64,000 nt of DNA from Bog-159 sp963709155 (GTDB lineage: Bacteria; Acidobacteriota; Terriglobia; Bryobacterales; Bryobacteraceae): assembly GCA_963709155.1 (NCBI GenBank), contig CAVPVD010000007.1, forward strand, positions 1,240,001 through 1,304,000. Reading direction: 5' to 3'. The position numbers and the translations under genes are program-made. A model generated the notes under the pieces. That model was not told the origin of the DNA, did no database searches, and saw nothing but the letters and a program-made list of their open reading frames with translations. Numbering within the stretch: position 1 is the stretch's first letter; each line of letters starts with the position of its first letter. This document shows positions 43,908 through 53,018 of this stretch, piece by piece.

Positions 43908-44591
43908 TTAACGCCGGCGGTTCAGGCGCAGGAAGATGTTCAGAATCGCCACGAACACGTTGAAAAGGCCGGCGAACAGCATCAGGGCACCGGGGATGGG
44001 GCTGTCGGCCTCCGGGTTATGCAGCACCGAGCTGGTGGCGTATACCAGGATGCACACGCCGAAGATACCGATCCCCGCCGCGATCAGCATGCCCAGCAAT
44101 CCGATGTGCAGAAACGCGTTCAGCACCATGGCCGCAGCGATGCTGACAAAGATCCCCAGCATGAGCCCGCGAGGCGCCGAAAACGTGCGATTCGAGGACA
44201 TCACAAACAGCGTCACCGCGCCAAAGACGATCAAGGTCATGAGGATCGTGATCTGGATGGTCCCGGGCGCGTACAAGCTGGCGATGCGCAGGATGGGCGC
44301 CAGCACCAATCCCGAGACGAACCCGTCGGCCAGCAGCGCCGTGACCCCCAGCACCGGATTGTGGCGGGCGGCGATCGCCACGCGCGGGATCAGGTTCAGC
44401 AGCAACATCGCCAGAATCCAACCCATCCAGCCTGTGAATAAGTTGGCCAGGGCGTCGGATTGCGCGCCGAGATATCCGCCGCAGAAGGCTCCGGCCACAC
44501 TCAGGCCCAGCAGCATGTACGTTTTCTTGATGGTCTCGGCGCGGGCCGCGGTCATGGGCGTGGCCGCGAATAGATTGTCGGTGACAGTCAT
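43908..44591 (-). CDS. Bax inhibitor-1 / YccA family membrane protein
   Basis: 227 residues with seven membrane helices. TYMLLGLSVAGAFCGGYLGA, SDALANLFTGWMGWILAMLL and the late VLVYATSSVLHNPEADSPIP...GALMLFAGLFNVFVAILNIF are the BI-1 pattern, including conserved acidic residues before the last helix. Bacterial BI-1 proteins are pH-sensitive calcium leak channels or protease modulators. ATG 44591 was chosen; in-frame sequence upstream lacks family features. It is monocistronic. Confidence 0.9.
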   Translation of the reverse strand: MTVTDNLFAATPMTAARAETIKKTYMLLGLSVAGAFCGGYLGAQSDALANLFTGWMGWILAMLLLNLIPRVAIAARHNPVLGVTALLADGFVSGLVLAPILRIASLYAPGTIQITILMTLIVFGAVTLFVMSSNRTFSAPRGLMLGIFVSIAAAMVLNAFLHIGLLGMLIAAGIGIFGVCILVYATSSVLHNPEADSPIPGALMLFAGLFNVFVAILNIFLRLNRRR

Positions 44592-44720
44592 GTAACGAAG
44601 ATACTTTCCACAGACCAGCCTGTCAAGCCTCGGCAACCTTTGGCCGCGCAGGCCGGTTCGTTGTGGAAATCCGGATGGCCGCCGGATCGGGCGGTATACT
44701 GCCGCAAGGCGGACGGCAAT

Positions 44721-46034
44721 ATGCTGGGGAACGAGAGTATCCTGGCGGTGGACTACAGGATTGAGGGCGGCGCGCTTTACCGCTACCACGCCAACACCGT
44801 GGAGCGTATCGTTCCCTGGGGGCCGGAAGCGGACGCGCGCCGCATGACCAAGGGTGTGTGGCAGACTTTCGTTCCGGAAATAGACGTCTCGGGCCTCGAA
44901 GAAAACGCCAGGCATCCCGGCACTACGCGCTGGCCCGGCTGGCGGCGGCGGATCGCGGCCTGCCGGTTTCTGGTCGAGAGCTGGCCGGAAGAGGTGCGCG
45001 ACGGCGTGCGCGGCTTTCCTTCCGCGCATTGGCAATTGCTTCAACTGGTGAATGAGGGCGGCGCGCAGGCCCTGGAGTTATTGCGCTCGAATCCGGCGCT
45101 GGGCTATCTCGCCGCCATGTCCGGCGCGGCCGGGAAGATTGGCTTGCGCCGCCGGGAGTTGGCCGCGCTCTTCGGCTTTCCCGGGACCGAACACGCCGTG
45201 CGTTTGCTGGGTAAGGTATCCACGGCCTGGATCTCCTGCGAATTCCTGGCGCAATTGCGTACGGCGATGACAGACGAACGCGACACTGACGCGCTTCTTA
45301 CGCATCTGGCGCACATCAATCCGATCGCGCTCGAAGTGGCGCGGGATCCCGAACTACGCGCCGCGGTTGCGCCGGATTGCATCGCCCGCCTGGGCCGCAC
45401 CCCAGCTTCGTCCGCGCAAACCGATCTCATCGCGCGTATGCGCGGTTTGCTCGACAGCGCACCGCGGTTACACTTCCGGACGCTCGCCGATCTGGATCGT
45501 CCCGCGCTTGCGCCAACCACTCGGGCCGCTCCCAGGCATCCCAGGAATCCCCGGCGCAACGAGACGTTCGCGTTTCCCGCGCCCTCTCCGCGCCGCTCCG
45601 CAACTCCGGCGATTCCCCCGCCGCCCCCGCCACGCGCGCGCGACGACCTCGACCTGCCGGCGTGCGCGGCACCGATGCAAGTGGCCATCGCCGCCATACG
45701 GCAGAGCCGCCGCACGAGATTTGAGTTTCCGCCGCCGCCGCTGCCCGATCTGGCGGCCCTGGGAGTCCGGATCGTGGCGATCCGCAGCCAGCCGGACCTG
45801 ATCGCCGAGAGCGACGCGATGCGCCACTGCGCGGGGCGCGACCGATCCTATGCGCGCCGCGTCGCAGACGGCACCTTGTACTTCTATCGCATGCTGGAAC
45901 CCGAAAGGCTGACCCTTGCGATTCGTCCGGCGCGGCAAGGGTGGACCGTGGAAGAGATACGCGGCTTATGCAACCGCCTGCCGCGCGATTCGTCGTGCCG
46001 TCTGGTCTCGAATTGGCTACGAAGTCCCTACTAA
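44721..46034 (+). CDS. PcfJ-like domain protein
   Basis: 437 residues from ATG 44721. The C-terminal ~100 residues (DAMRHCAGRDRSYARRVADG, LYFYRMLEPERLTLAIRP, WTVEEIRGLCNRLP) match the PcfJ-like pattern, named after a conjugative-plasmid protein but often found on chromosomes. Upstream are a helical region with WPGWRRRIAACRFLVESW and an Arg/Pro-rich linker around residues 270-320. The function is unknown. No transfer genes are near, so plasmid origin is not indicated by context. A TATACT box (44695-44700) lies upstream without a good partner. Confidence 0.65.
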   Translation: MLGNESILAVDYRIEGGALYRYHANTVERIVPWGPEADARRMTKGVWQTFVPEIDVSGLEENARHPGTTRWPGWRRRIAACRFLVESWPEEVRDGVRGFPSAHWQLLQLVNEGGAQALELLRSNPALGYLAAMSGAAGKIGLRRRELAALFGFPGTEHAVRLLGKVSTAWISCEFLAQLRTAMTDERDTDALLTHLAHINPIALEVARDPELRAAVAPDCIARLGRTPASSAQTDLIARMRGLLDSAPRLHFRTLADLDRPALAPTTRAAPRHPRNPRRNETFAFPAPSPRRSATPAIPPPPPPRARDDLDLPACAAPMQVAIAAIRQSRRTRFEFPPPPLPDLAALGVRIVAIRSQPDLIAESDAMRHCAGRDRSYARRVADGTLYFYRMLEPERLTLAIRPARQGWTVEEIRGLCNRLPRDSSCRLVSNWLRSPY

Positions 46035-46369
46035 CTTTAGTGGGCTCAATCCCCCGGATCTCTGGGTGAAAAGCCTCAGTTTGTGACCCATACACCTCCG
46101 TCGCGGTGGGTTTGCGGGATTCTACGTCATTTGGCTGGAAGATGCCGTAGCATTTATGGGCAGGCTTGCCAGATCCCGGGCAACACCGCAAACCCATGCC
46201 AATACAGGGTTGCGACTGTGGACGCCACCCATCGGCCGCACCCGCCCTGTCGATAACCGGAGTTTTTTCACGGAATCTCGCTTATGGCCTCTGAAGTGCA
46301 CCGCCTGTGCTCTATCATCCTTTTTGGCGCTCCGGGGGCCGCGGTTAAGACAGCCTTGGAGAGGGATCT
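46035..46369. other. Leader region of the cytochrome operon, no gene
   Basis: About 335 bases. It was inspected for riboswitch-like structure, because cyclic-dinucleotide riboswitches often precede multihaem cytochrome genes, but no match to the GEMM motif could be made. Weak inverted repeats (for example GGGT...ACCC near 46070-46092) and a CCGGAGTTTTTT tract at 46257-46268 are present. GGAGAGGG just before 46370 is the ribosome-binding site of the first cytochrome. Confidence 0.4.
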
Positions 46370-47923
46370 ATGGGTCTGGGTTCAGTAAAGGTCGGGACGA
46401 AGCCTTGCGCGATTCGGGCGATGGGCTATCGGTCCGCCCCGCAGGCAGTTCTTCAGCCCCGCGCCAGCCGTACCGCCAGCACCATCGCCATCGCCATGCA
46501 AGGAGTTATTTCTTTACTCGTAGTGCTGGGTGCCGCCAATTCCTCTCTGGCAAAAACGCACCCGGTTCCACTAGAGCCCAACACCGATGCCGCCAAGTGC
46601 ATCACCTGCCACGAAGACAAGACCAAGGGAAAGTCGGTCCACTCAGCCATCGCCACGGGTTGTTTAAGCTGCCACGAACTCCGCGTGAGTAAAGATGTTA
46701 CGCGCATCAAGCTGACCGCCGTTACCCCCGTGAAGTTGTGCCTCCAATGCCATGCCGGGATGGACGCCAGCCAGATTAAAGGCCGCGTCCACAGCCCGGC
46801 GGTCCGGGATTGCCTGAAGTGCCACGATCCGCACGCCTCCGATTTCAAGAATCAACTGCTGAAGGCCACCGACGGCGCCACCAAAGATACCAACCTATGC
46901 CTGCAGTGTCACAACCAGGGCTTGAACGTTCCGGCCGCCGGCAGCCGCCACGCCGCGCTCGATATGGGCTGCGAAACCTGCCATGTCACCCACAAGACCG
47001 GCCCTTCCGCCGATGCCGAATTCCGCTATCACCTGACCAAGCCCAGCCCCGCGCTGTGCGCCGACTGCCACGATTCAAAGGACGCGCAGATGGTGAAGGC
47101 CCACCAGGGCCAGCCCATCGAGAAATCGGATTGCCTGAGCTGCCACGATCCGCATCAATCCGCCGTTCCCAAGCTGATGCGCGAGTTCCAGCACAGCCCG
47201 TTTGAATCGAAGTCTTGCGATACATGCCATCAGCCGGCGAAAGACGGCAAGGTGGTGCTCACCTCTCCCAGCGTGAAGGAATTGTGCCTGACCTGTCACG
47301 ACGACGTGGCGAAGAAGATCCAAAGCGCGAAAGTGCAGCATCCCGGCGCGCAAGGCGATTGCACGGATTGCCACAGCCCGCACGCCGGTAAGACCCCGGG
47401 TTTCATTCGACCCGATCCGGTGACCGCTTGCCTGACGTGCCACAGCGATCAGGCCGAGTTGCAGAAGAAGGGTCATCTGCACCAGCCCGCCTACGAGCAG
47501 GGTTGCGCGACCTGCCACGAGCCGCATGGCGGAGACTTCCCGAAACTGCTGCGCACCAAGAGCGAGAACCAGTTGTGCCTGGAGTGCCACGGTCCGGACG
47601 CGGCGCCCGCCAAGCTCGAAAAAGAGCACCTGGTGGCGATCTTCGACGGCAAAGTGAAACTGCCGGAGAACTACTTCGCCAAAGTGCCGGTGCTGCCCAT
47701 CAAGTACGGGTTAGGCCACCCCACCACGCGGCATCCGGTGCAGGACGTGGTGGACCCGGCCACTTCCAAAGTGGTGACGGCCATAAGCTGCGCGAGTTGC
47801 CATCAGCCGCACGCGTCCGCCAAGGGCGGCCTGCTGGTTAAAGACCAGGCGAACAACATGGACTTCTGTAAGACCTGCCATACCAACGGTCTGAATTTGA
47901 AGAGCGTAAAGGGGGGCAGCTAG
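46370..47923 (+). CDS. 16-haem c-type cytochrome, exported
   Basis: 517 residues with 16 CXXCH haem-binding motifs, evenly spread from KCITCHED to FCKTCHTN, many in the paired doubled-CXXCH style (CLKCHDPHASDF, CLSCHDPHQSAV) with extra His residues as distal ligands. A long N-region precedes the hydrophobic signal GVISLLVVLGAANSSLA. ATG 46370 has GGAGAGGG eight bases upstream; ATG 46496 would give a shorter signal. The protein should carry electrons in the periplasm or across or beyond the outer membrane. It is first in a run of genes for NHL proteins, another two cytochromes and a beta-barrel, which points to an extracellular electron-transfer conduit. Confidence 0.92.
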   Translation: MGLGSVKVGTKPCAIRAMGYRSAPQAVLQPRASRTASTIAIAMQGVISLLVVLGAANSSLAKTHPVPLEPNTDAAKCITCHEDKTKGKSVHSAIATGCLSCHELRVSKDVTRIKLTAVTPVKLCLQCHAGMDASQIKGRVHSPAVRDCLKCHDPHASDFKNQLLKATDGATKDTNLCLQCHNQGLNVPAAGSRHAALDMGCETCHVTHKTGPSADAEFRYHLTKPSPALCADCHDSKDAQMVKAHQGQPIEKSDCLSCHDPHQSAVPKLMREFQHSPFESKSCDTCHQPAKDGKVVLTSPSVKELCLTCHDDVAKKIQSAKVQHPGAQGDCTDCHSPHAGKTPGFIRPDPVTACLTCHSDQAELQKKGHLHQPAYEQGCATCHEPHGGDFPKLLRTKSENQLCLECHGPDAAPAKLEKEHLVAIFDGKVKLPENYFAKVPVLPIKYGLGHPTTRHPVQDVVDPATSKVVTAISCASCHQPHASAKGGLLVKDQANNMDFCKTCHTNGLNLKSVKGGS

Positions 47924-47924
47924 G

Positions 47925-49148
47925 ATGAGGCGGATTATCGCGACACTCACTCTTTTGGCCGCGCTGCCATTGGCCGCGGCAGATAAGAAAGCGAAGAATT
48001 CGGACCCCGATTCGGGCGCTCCGAAGCGAATCAATATCGATACCAGCAACCTGGTGTGGCCGCAGCCACCGGAGATCGCGCGTATTCGTTATCTGGCCAT
48101 GTACACCGGCGAGAAGTTCGACCCGGCCATTCTGGAAAAGCCCAAGCATCAGAAGAAAAACTGGAAAGACGTGCTGGCCGGAGCCCAATCGCAAGCCGAG
48201 CAAAACGTCAAGATCCCGTTTCAGTTTCTCCGGGTTTACGGCGTGGCGGGGGATTCCAAGGGAAATATCTATGCCGCCGATCAGGCCGTAGGTGCCATCT
48301 TCGTCATCGATCCCGCAACCAAGGAAGCTACATTGATCCGCAACGGCAAAGAAGCGCACTTTGGCCTGATCAACGGCTTGGCGATGGACGATAACGACCG
48401 CCTGTTCGTATCGGATTCAAAACTGCGGCACGTGGTAGTGTTCAATGCCCAGCATCAGCAGGAAGCCATCGTTGGAACGGGCGTTCTGACCGATCCGGGC
48501 GGTGTGGCGATCGATAAGGAGAACCGCTTTCTGTACGTCGTGGACACCGAGAAGGACCAGGTGGTGGTGTTTGACGCGGACAATTACAAAGTGCTGCGCA
48601 CGATCGGCACCACCGGCAAGAAACATACGCTGACCGATCCGGGCAACTTCTCGATGCCCACCAATGTCGCGGTGGATAGCGATGGCAATCTTTATGTGAC
48701 CGACACGCTGAATAACCGCGTGGAAAGCTTCGATGCCGAAGGGAATTTTATCAGCGAGTTTGGCAAGGCCGGCGACGGACCGGGCCGGTTTGCCCGTCCC
48801 AAGGGCATCGCGGTGGATTGCGATGGGCACATCTGGGTGGTTGACGAGGTCCAGAGCCGCGTGCAGGTTTTCGATCGCGAAGGGCGGCTGCTGATCTATT
48901 TCGGCGAGCAGGGGCCGTATCCGGGACAATTCCAGGCGGCCTACGGCATCGCCATCGACCCCAAGAATCGAGTGATCGTTTCCGAGCAGTTTCCCGGCCG
49001 GGTGCAGGCGTTTCAGTATGTGACTGACGCCGAGGCGGAAGAAGCCCGCAAGAAGCAGGCTGTGCCGGGAGCGGCGCCGGTGAAGCCGGCTAAAAAAGAT
49101 ATCGCGCCTGTTAACGCGCAAAGTTCGGCGGCGCATGCGCCGCGATAA
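47925..49148 (+). CDS. Exported NHL-repeat beta-propeller protein
   Basis: 407 residues. Signal peptide (RRIIATLTLLAALPLAAA). Five or six NHL repeats follow: DSKGNIYAADQAVGAIFVID, IDKENRFLYVVDTEKDQVVV, VDSDGNLYVTDTLNNRVESF, VDCDGHIWVVDEVQSRVQVF, IDPKNRVIVSEQFPGRVQAF. The tail is Ala/Pro/Lys-rich. It starts one base after the 16-haem cytochrome stop, so the two are cotranscribed. NHL proteins recur beside multihaem cytochromes in electron-exporting bacteria and may act as assembly or docking partners (family knowledge plus inference). Confidence 0.9.
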   Translation: MRRIIATLTLLAALPLAAADKKAKNSDPDSGAPKRINIDTSNLVWPQPPEIARIRYLAMYTGEKFDPAILEKPKHQKKNWKDVLAGAQSQAEQNVKIPFQFLRVYGVAGDSKGNIYAADQAVGAIFVIDPATKEATLIRNGKEAHFGLINGLAMDDNDRLFVSDSKLRHVVVFNAQHQQEAIVGTGVLTDPGGVAIDKENRFLYVVDTEKDQVVVFDADNYKVLRTIGTTGKKHTLTDPGNFSMPTNVAVDSDGNLYVTDTLNNRVESFDAEGNFISEFGKAGDGPGRFARPKGIAVDCDGHIWVVDEVQSRVQVFDREGRLLIYFGEQGPYPGQFQAAYGIAIDPKNRVIVSEQFPGRVQAFQYVTDAEAEEARKKQAVPGAAPVKPAKKDIAPVNAQSSAAHAPR

Positions 49149-49151
49149 ACA

Positions 49152-49173
49152 TTTGGCTCCATGCGGAGCCAAA
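49152..49173 (+). terminator. Stable hairpin after the NHL gene
   Basis: TTTGGCTCC-ATGC-GGAGCCAAA, a nine-pair perfect stem with a four-base loop, three bases after the stop at 49148. No T-run follows, so it may be a partial terminator or an RNA-processing/stability element that lowers expression of the downstream genes. Confidence 0.55.
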
Positions 49174-49235
49174 ACGGATGACGGGGCTCGAGCCCACGTC
49201 CGCAGCAGTAACACATCAGGCTTAGGAGGCCTTTT

Positions 49236-50109
49236 ATGAATAGAGTAGCCCTATTGGTGCTCATCGTCGCACTCGTGTCGATGACTGCCATGGCTCAAAC
49301 TGACGTCCTTGGAGCGCATAATGTCTACGGTCGTGGCTGCGTTGCCTGCCATGCTCCGCACAGTGGCGCCAACGGTGGAAACGGGATAGGAAACACCACC
49401 GATCCGGGCACTGGTAATCTCGCTCTCTGGGGTCAGAATCTCATCGCCCCTGTACGGCCAGACCATCGCTTTCGGCGATACGGGTACGTATAGCGTCACT
49501 CTTCCCGAGCACCATCACCGGTTTCAACGGCGCACACGATCCCAACTTCGTAATCATCGCGTGCCTGAGCTGCCACGATGGCAATCTGGCGAAAGTCGGC
49601 ATGATGACCGGTTCGACGGTCGAAACGCTGCCGATCGTCGGCGGGCATGCTCCCACGTTGCTTGGAAGCGATCACTCCACCGTCGGCAATTACAACAACG
49701 ACCACCCGGTTGGACCGCAGCGCCGCTTTCAGTTGCACCGGCTCAGTACAATTGGGATTGCACCATCACGTCAAATGGTACAGTCCAAATGACCGGACCC
49801 GCCAGCAGTGTTTTCGCCGGCACCAACTACGGCTTTACGGTTTCCCTGGCAGTGGTCAACAATATCCCGTTCGTCACTTGCACGACCTGCCACGATCAGC
49901 ACAGCGAGACTATCTGGTCGGGTACCATTGGCGGCGCGAAGGCGAACTGGAACACTTCGTTCTTCGTCCGTGGACCCTACACTCCAACCAGCGGCACCGG
50001 CACCGTGAGCAACGCGGCCGCGCAATTCTGCCGCAATTGCCATGGCGGCGAGTCCAACGAAATGCACGGTCTTCTCAACGTTCCGACGACCGGCATCAGC
50101 CATCTGTAG
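49236..50109 (+). pseudogene. Tetrahaem c-type cytochrome broken by four one-base insertions
   Basis: The start is a normal secreted cytochrome: MNRVALLVLIVALVSMTAMA and haem site GCVACHAPHS, with AGGAGG before ATG 49236. The frame then moves +1 four times. Each move is repaired by deleting one base: A at 49443 (restores LSPLYGQT), G at 49507 (LPSTITGF), C at 49718 (VGPSAAFS) and T at 49743 (TGQYNWDC). The repaired product is about 288 residues with four CXXCH motifs (CVACH, CLSCH, CTTCH, CRNCH) and ends at 50109. Between the shifts the protein sequence stays coherent, which argues for very recent damage or local sequence errors rather than old decay. It lies within the electron-transfer operon. 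Confidence 0.75.
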
Positions 50110-50120
50110 AAAGTCGAGAC

Positions 50121-50147
50121 GCGCAAGGGGGGACCTCCCCCCTGCGC
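50121..50147 (+). terminator. GC-rich hairpin between tetrahaem gene and ppiC-like gene
   Basis: GCGCAAGGGGGG-ACCT-CCCCCCTGCGC, a stem of eleven pairs with one bulged A, 12 bases after the cytochrome stop and 15 before ATG 50162. There is no T-run. It could attenuate or protect the message, and it would hinder ribosome access to the next gene. Confidence 0.5.
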
Positions 50148-50161
50148 TCTTCGAGTCCATT

Positions 50162-51148
50162 ATGAAAATCCCCTTTCTTGTGTACGCGATTTTGATTTCG
50201 GCGCTCTCGGCGCAGGCCGGCGCACCCACCGTATCTTCCGTGGCGCCGCCGGCGGGCAGGCCCGTCGCGCGGGTCAACGGAGCGGTACTGACGGACCGGG
50301 ACCTTCGCCGGGAAATGCTCAGCATCTTTCCGTATGCGGCGCAACATGGCGGCGACTTTCCCAAGGCGATGGAACCGAGGATCCGCCAAGGCGCCTTGCA
50401 GATGATCGAGTTTGAAGAGCTTGTGTACCAGGAAGCCCTACGGCGCAAGATGACCGTGCCGCCCGCGCAAATGGAAAAGGCTTGGGCGCAATTCCGGAAG
50501 GAATTTCCGACACAGGAGGCCTACCGCCAGTTTTTGAAGGTGGAAGTGAACGGCTCCGAACAAGTGGCGCGGACCCGGATCGAGCGCTCGCTGCTGATCG
50601 AGCAAATGATCAAGCTGGAGATCGCCGATAAAGCGGCTGTTTCCGCCGCCGAAGCCAAGGCATATTACGACAAGAATCCCGCCGCCTTCCTCGTTCCGGA
50701 GTCTTTCGCGGTGCAGACGATTTCGATGGTGCCGCCCCGCAATCCGGCGCCGGCGCTGATGGAGGAGGCTCGCAAACGCGCCGCCAACGCGCTGAAACAA
50801 GCGCAAGCCACCAAGACTTACGAACAGTTTGGACTGCTGGCGGAAAAGATTTCCGAAGACGACTATCGCGTCGTGTTAGGCGATCACAAAGCCGTGGATC
50901 GCGCCAAACTCCCGCCGCTCGTTCTGCAGGCCGTGCAGAACATGAAACCCGGCGAGATCAGCGGCGTGATCCAGGTGGATCAGACCTACACCATCGTCCG
51001 CCTGAACGCGCACATTGCCGCCGGCAGCCGAAAATTCGACGAAGTGAAGGATTCGCTTCGCAAACAAATGGAGAAAACCAAAACCGAGGAGCTGCGATCG
51101 GCGCTTGGCAAAAGACTGCGCACGAAGGCAAAGATAGAGGAACTCTGA
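50162..51148 (+). CDS. PpiC/SurA-type peptidyl-prolyl isomerase, exported
   Basis: 328 residues. Signal peptide (PFLVYAILISALSAQAG), then ARVNGAVLTDRDLRREMLSI, the SurA-like N-terminal chaperone region with long helices (RIRQGALQMIEFEELVYQEA). A parvulin-like domain near residues 175-285 includes YYDKNPAAFLVPESFAVQTI, GDHKAVDRAKLPPLVLQA and MKPGEISGVIQVDQTYTIVR. It should help outer-membrane proteins or cytochromes fold in the periplasm. Its place directly before the beta-barrel gene supports a dedicated chaperone role. ATG 50162 is the first codon of the signal peptide. Confidence 0.9.
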   Translation: MKIPFLVYAILISALSAQAGAPTVSSVAPPAGRPVARVNGAVLTDRDLRREMLSIFPYAAQHGGDFPKAMEPRIRQGALQMIEFEELVYQEALRRKMTVPPAQMEKAWAQFRKEFPTQEAYRQFLKVEVNGSEQVARTRIERSLLIEQMIKLEIADKAAVSAAEAKAYYDKNPAAFLVPESFAVQTISMVPPRNPAPALMEEARKRAANALKQAQATKTYEQFGLLAEKISEDDYRVVLGDHKAVDRAKLPPLVLQAVQNMKPGEISGVIQVDQTYTIVRLNAHIAAGSRKFDEVKDSLRKQMEKTKTEELRSALGKRLRTKAKIEEL

Positions 51149-51182
51149 CCGTCGTCGAACGGTGAGAAGGTAAAACGACGCC

Positions 51183-53018
51183 GTGGCAAGACTATCAGTA
51201 GGCGCGATTTGCGTATTCATCGCCGGGATATCACCGCAAGCCTTCGCGCAGCTTAAAGTCGGGGACCTCAGCACGGACCTGAGCGGTTCGCTTTCGGCCG
51301 GATATACCGCCGATTACGGAAACCTCACCGCCTCCGATCATGGCCTCACGGCGGGGGGTACCGCAAGCCTTACGGGGTCGTATTATAACCCGGGCTTTTT
51401 CTCATTCAATATCCAGCCCTTCTATAACCAATCCCGGACCAACTCGGATTTTCAATCCATTACCGACGCCAGCGGCGTCAACGCCAACGCCTCCATTTTC
51501 TCGGGGAGCAACTTCCCGGGATCGATCAGTTACAGCGATATCATCAACGGCCAGGGAAATTTCGGTGTGCCCGGCGTGGCGAATTATACGAGCCACGGAG
51601 ACTCCCAAGTCTTCAGTGTCGGCTGGGGCGAGCATGTCGCCAACGTGCCTAGCTTGTCGGTCGGTTATCAGCAGGGAACCAATAATTACTCAATTTACGG
51701 CGCGAACACCAACAGCACGTCCGATTTTCATTCGTTCGTGGCCAATTCGAGTTACTCGTTGGTGGGATTCAACTTCAACGCGAGCTTTCACTATTCGACC
51801 GTGCAATCGCAGTTGCCTCAATTATATTCCGATCAAATGGCGGAAAACTCCACGTCCGACACCACTTCGTACTCTGCCGGCTTGGGGCATGCGCTGCCAT
51901 TGCATGGAACGTTCTCGGCGGGCGCCACAAGGTCGGATCTGAACTACGACAGCAGCGGAGGCAAGTATGACGGAAACCTGGACACGGTCTATACCGGACT
52001 AATATTCAACCCGGTGGAGCACTTCACTTTTGGCGCGAATGCCCAGTATTTGGATAATCTGACCGGCGCGCTTTACCAGTCGATCGCAACCGCCGGCGGA
52101 ATCGTGGCGCAAGGCACCCTCCCCACAGAATCGTCACATGCCTTGGATCTCACCGGATTCGCCTCCTATCTTGTGCCCGCCTGGCACATGAGCTTCAACG
52201 GGACCGAGCAATACCAGGGGCAAAGCTACGCGGGATCGGGCTTGGATTCTACCTCTTTGACGGGAACGGCAACGTATACGAATGTTCTGATGGGAGGCAT
52301 GCTGAACGCGACCGCGGGCGCCGTGCGCAGCCAGATCAGCACGGACAACGCCACGCACGTGGGATTGATCGGCTCGCTGAATTATACCCGCGAGATCCGG
52401 CGCTGGTCCGTCTCCGGCCTGGTGAACTACGCGGCGGATCAAGAGACCCTGCTGGCTTCGTATCTGACAAACACATTCGGTTATTCAGGCAGCGCCAGCC
52501 GCCGCTTCAGCCGGAGAACAACATGGACCACGGTGGCTAGCGGCTCCAAATCGGGATTGGTCGGCGAGTCGGGTTCCACGAGTTCCAGCCAGTCTTATTC
52601 CACTTCGGTGCTCGTGAACTGGATCAGCGGCACGATGGCCTATTCGCGATCGAGCGGCAATGCGATTCTAACCGGTGCGGGCCTGGTAGCTACGCCCGTT
52701 CCCCTGCCTATCCTGACTTCGGCCGCAGTGGTTCTCTACGGTGGACGAGCTTATTCATTCGGAGTGGGTGCGACTCCCATGCGCGGCCTGACGCTCTCGG
52801 CCTCTTACTCGCAAGCGGTAAGTGACACAGATAATGACTCCACAACGTCCCACAACAATACGTCGCAATTGACGGCGACGGTTCTTTACCGGGTCAGGAA
52901 GACTTACTTCCAAGCCGGCTATGCCAGGCTGCTCCAAAGCTTCAGCGCGTCGGGCGCGCCGCCGAGTATGCTGGGTTCTTTCTATTTTGGTTTAACGCGA
53001 TGGTTCAGCTTCTTCTAA
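51183..53018 (+). CDS. Large outer-membrane beta-barrel protein (candidate porin of the cytochrome conduit)
   Basis: 611 residues. Signal peptide (SVGAICVFIAGISPQAFA). The rest is a series of alternating amphipathic strands rich in Gly, Ser, Tyr and Asn (LSGSLSAGYTADYGNLTAS, FTFGANAQYLDNLTGALYQS, FYFGLTRWFSFF) and the protein ends in Phe, the usual barrel C-terminal residue. No haem motif. The number of strands cannot be counted reliably but 20 or more is likely. Its position between cytochromes and NHL genes fits the sheath of a porin-cytochrome complex. GTG 51183 is the start; the downstream NHL gene begins inside its last codons (19-base overlap). Confidence 0.82.
   Translation: MARLSVGAICVFIAGISPQAFAQLKVGDLSTDLSGSLSAGYTADYGNLTASDHGLTAGGTASLTGSYYNPGFFSFNIQPFYNQSRTNSDFQSITDASGVNANASIFSGSNFPGSISYSDIINGQGNFGVPGVANYTSHGDSQVFSVGWGEHVANVPSLSVGYQQGTNNYSIYGANTNSTSDFHSFVANSSYSLVGFNFNASFHYSTVQSQLPQLYSDQMAENSTSDTTSYSAGLGHALPLHGTFSAGATRSDLNYDSSGGKYDGNLDTVYTGLIFNPVEHFTFGANAQYLDNLTGALYQSIATAGGIVAQGTLPTESSHALDLTGFASYLVPAWHMSFNGTEQYQGQSYAGSGLDSTSLTGTATYTNVLMGGMLNATAGAVRSQISTDNATHVGLIGSLNYTREIRRWSVSGLVNYAADQETLLASYLTNTFGYSGSASRRFSRRTTWTTVASGSKSGLVGESGSTSSSQSYSTSVLVNWISGTMAYSRSSGNAILTGAGLVATPVPLPILTSAAVVLYGGRAYSFGVGATPMRGLTLSASYSQAVSDTDNDSTTSHNNTSQLTATVLYRVRKTYFQAGYARLLQSFSASGAPPSMLGSFYFGLTRWFSFF

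Noticed and set aside
46035..46369. Possible cyclic-dinucleotide riboswitch before the cytochrome operon
   Set aside because: The conserved GEMM elements and paired stems could not be found; only weak inverted repeats are present.
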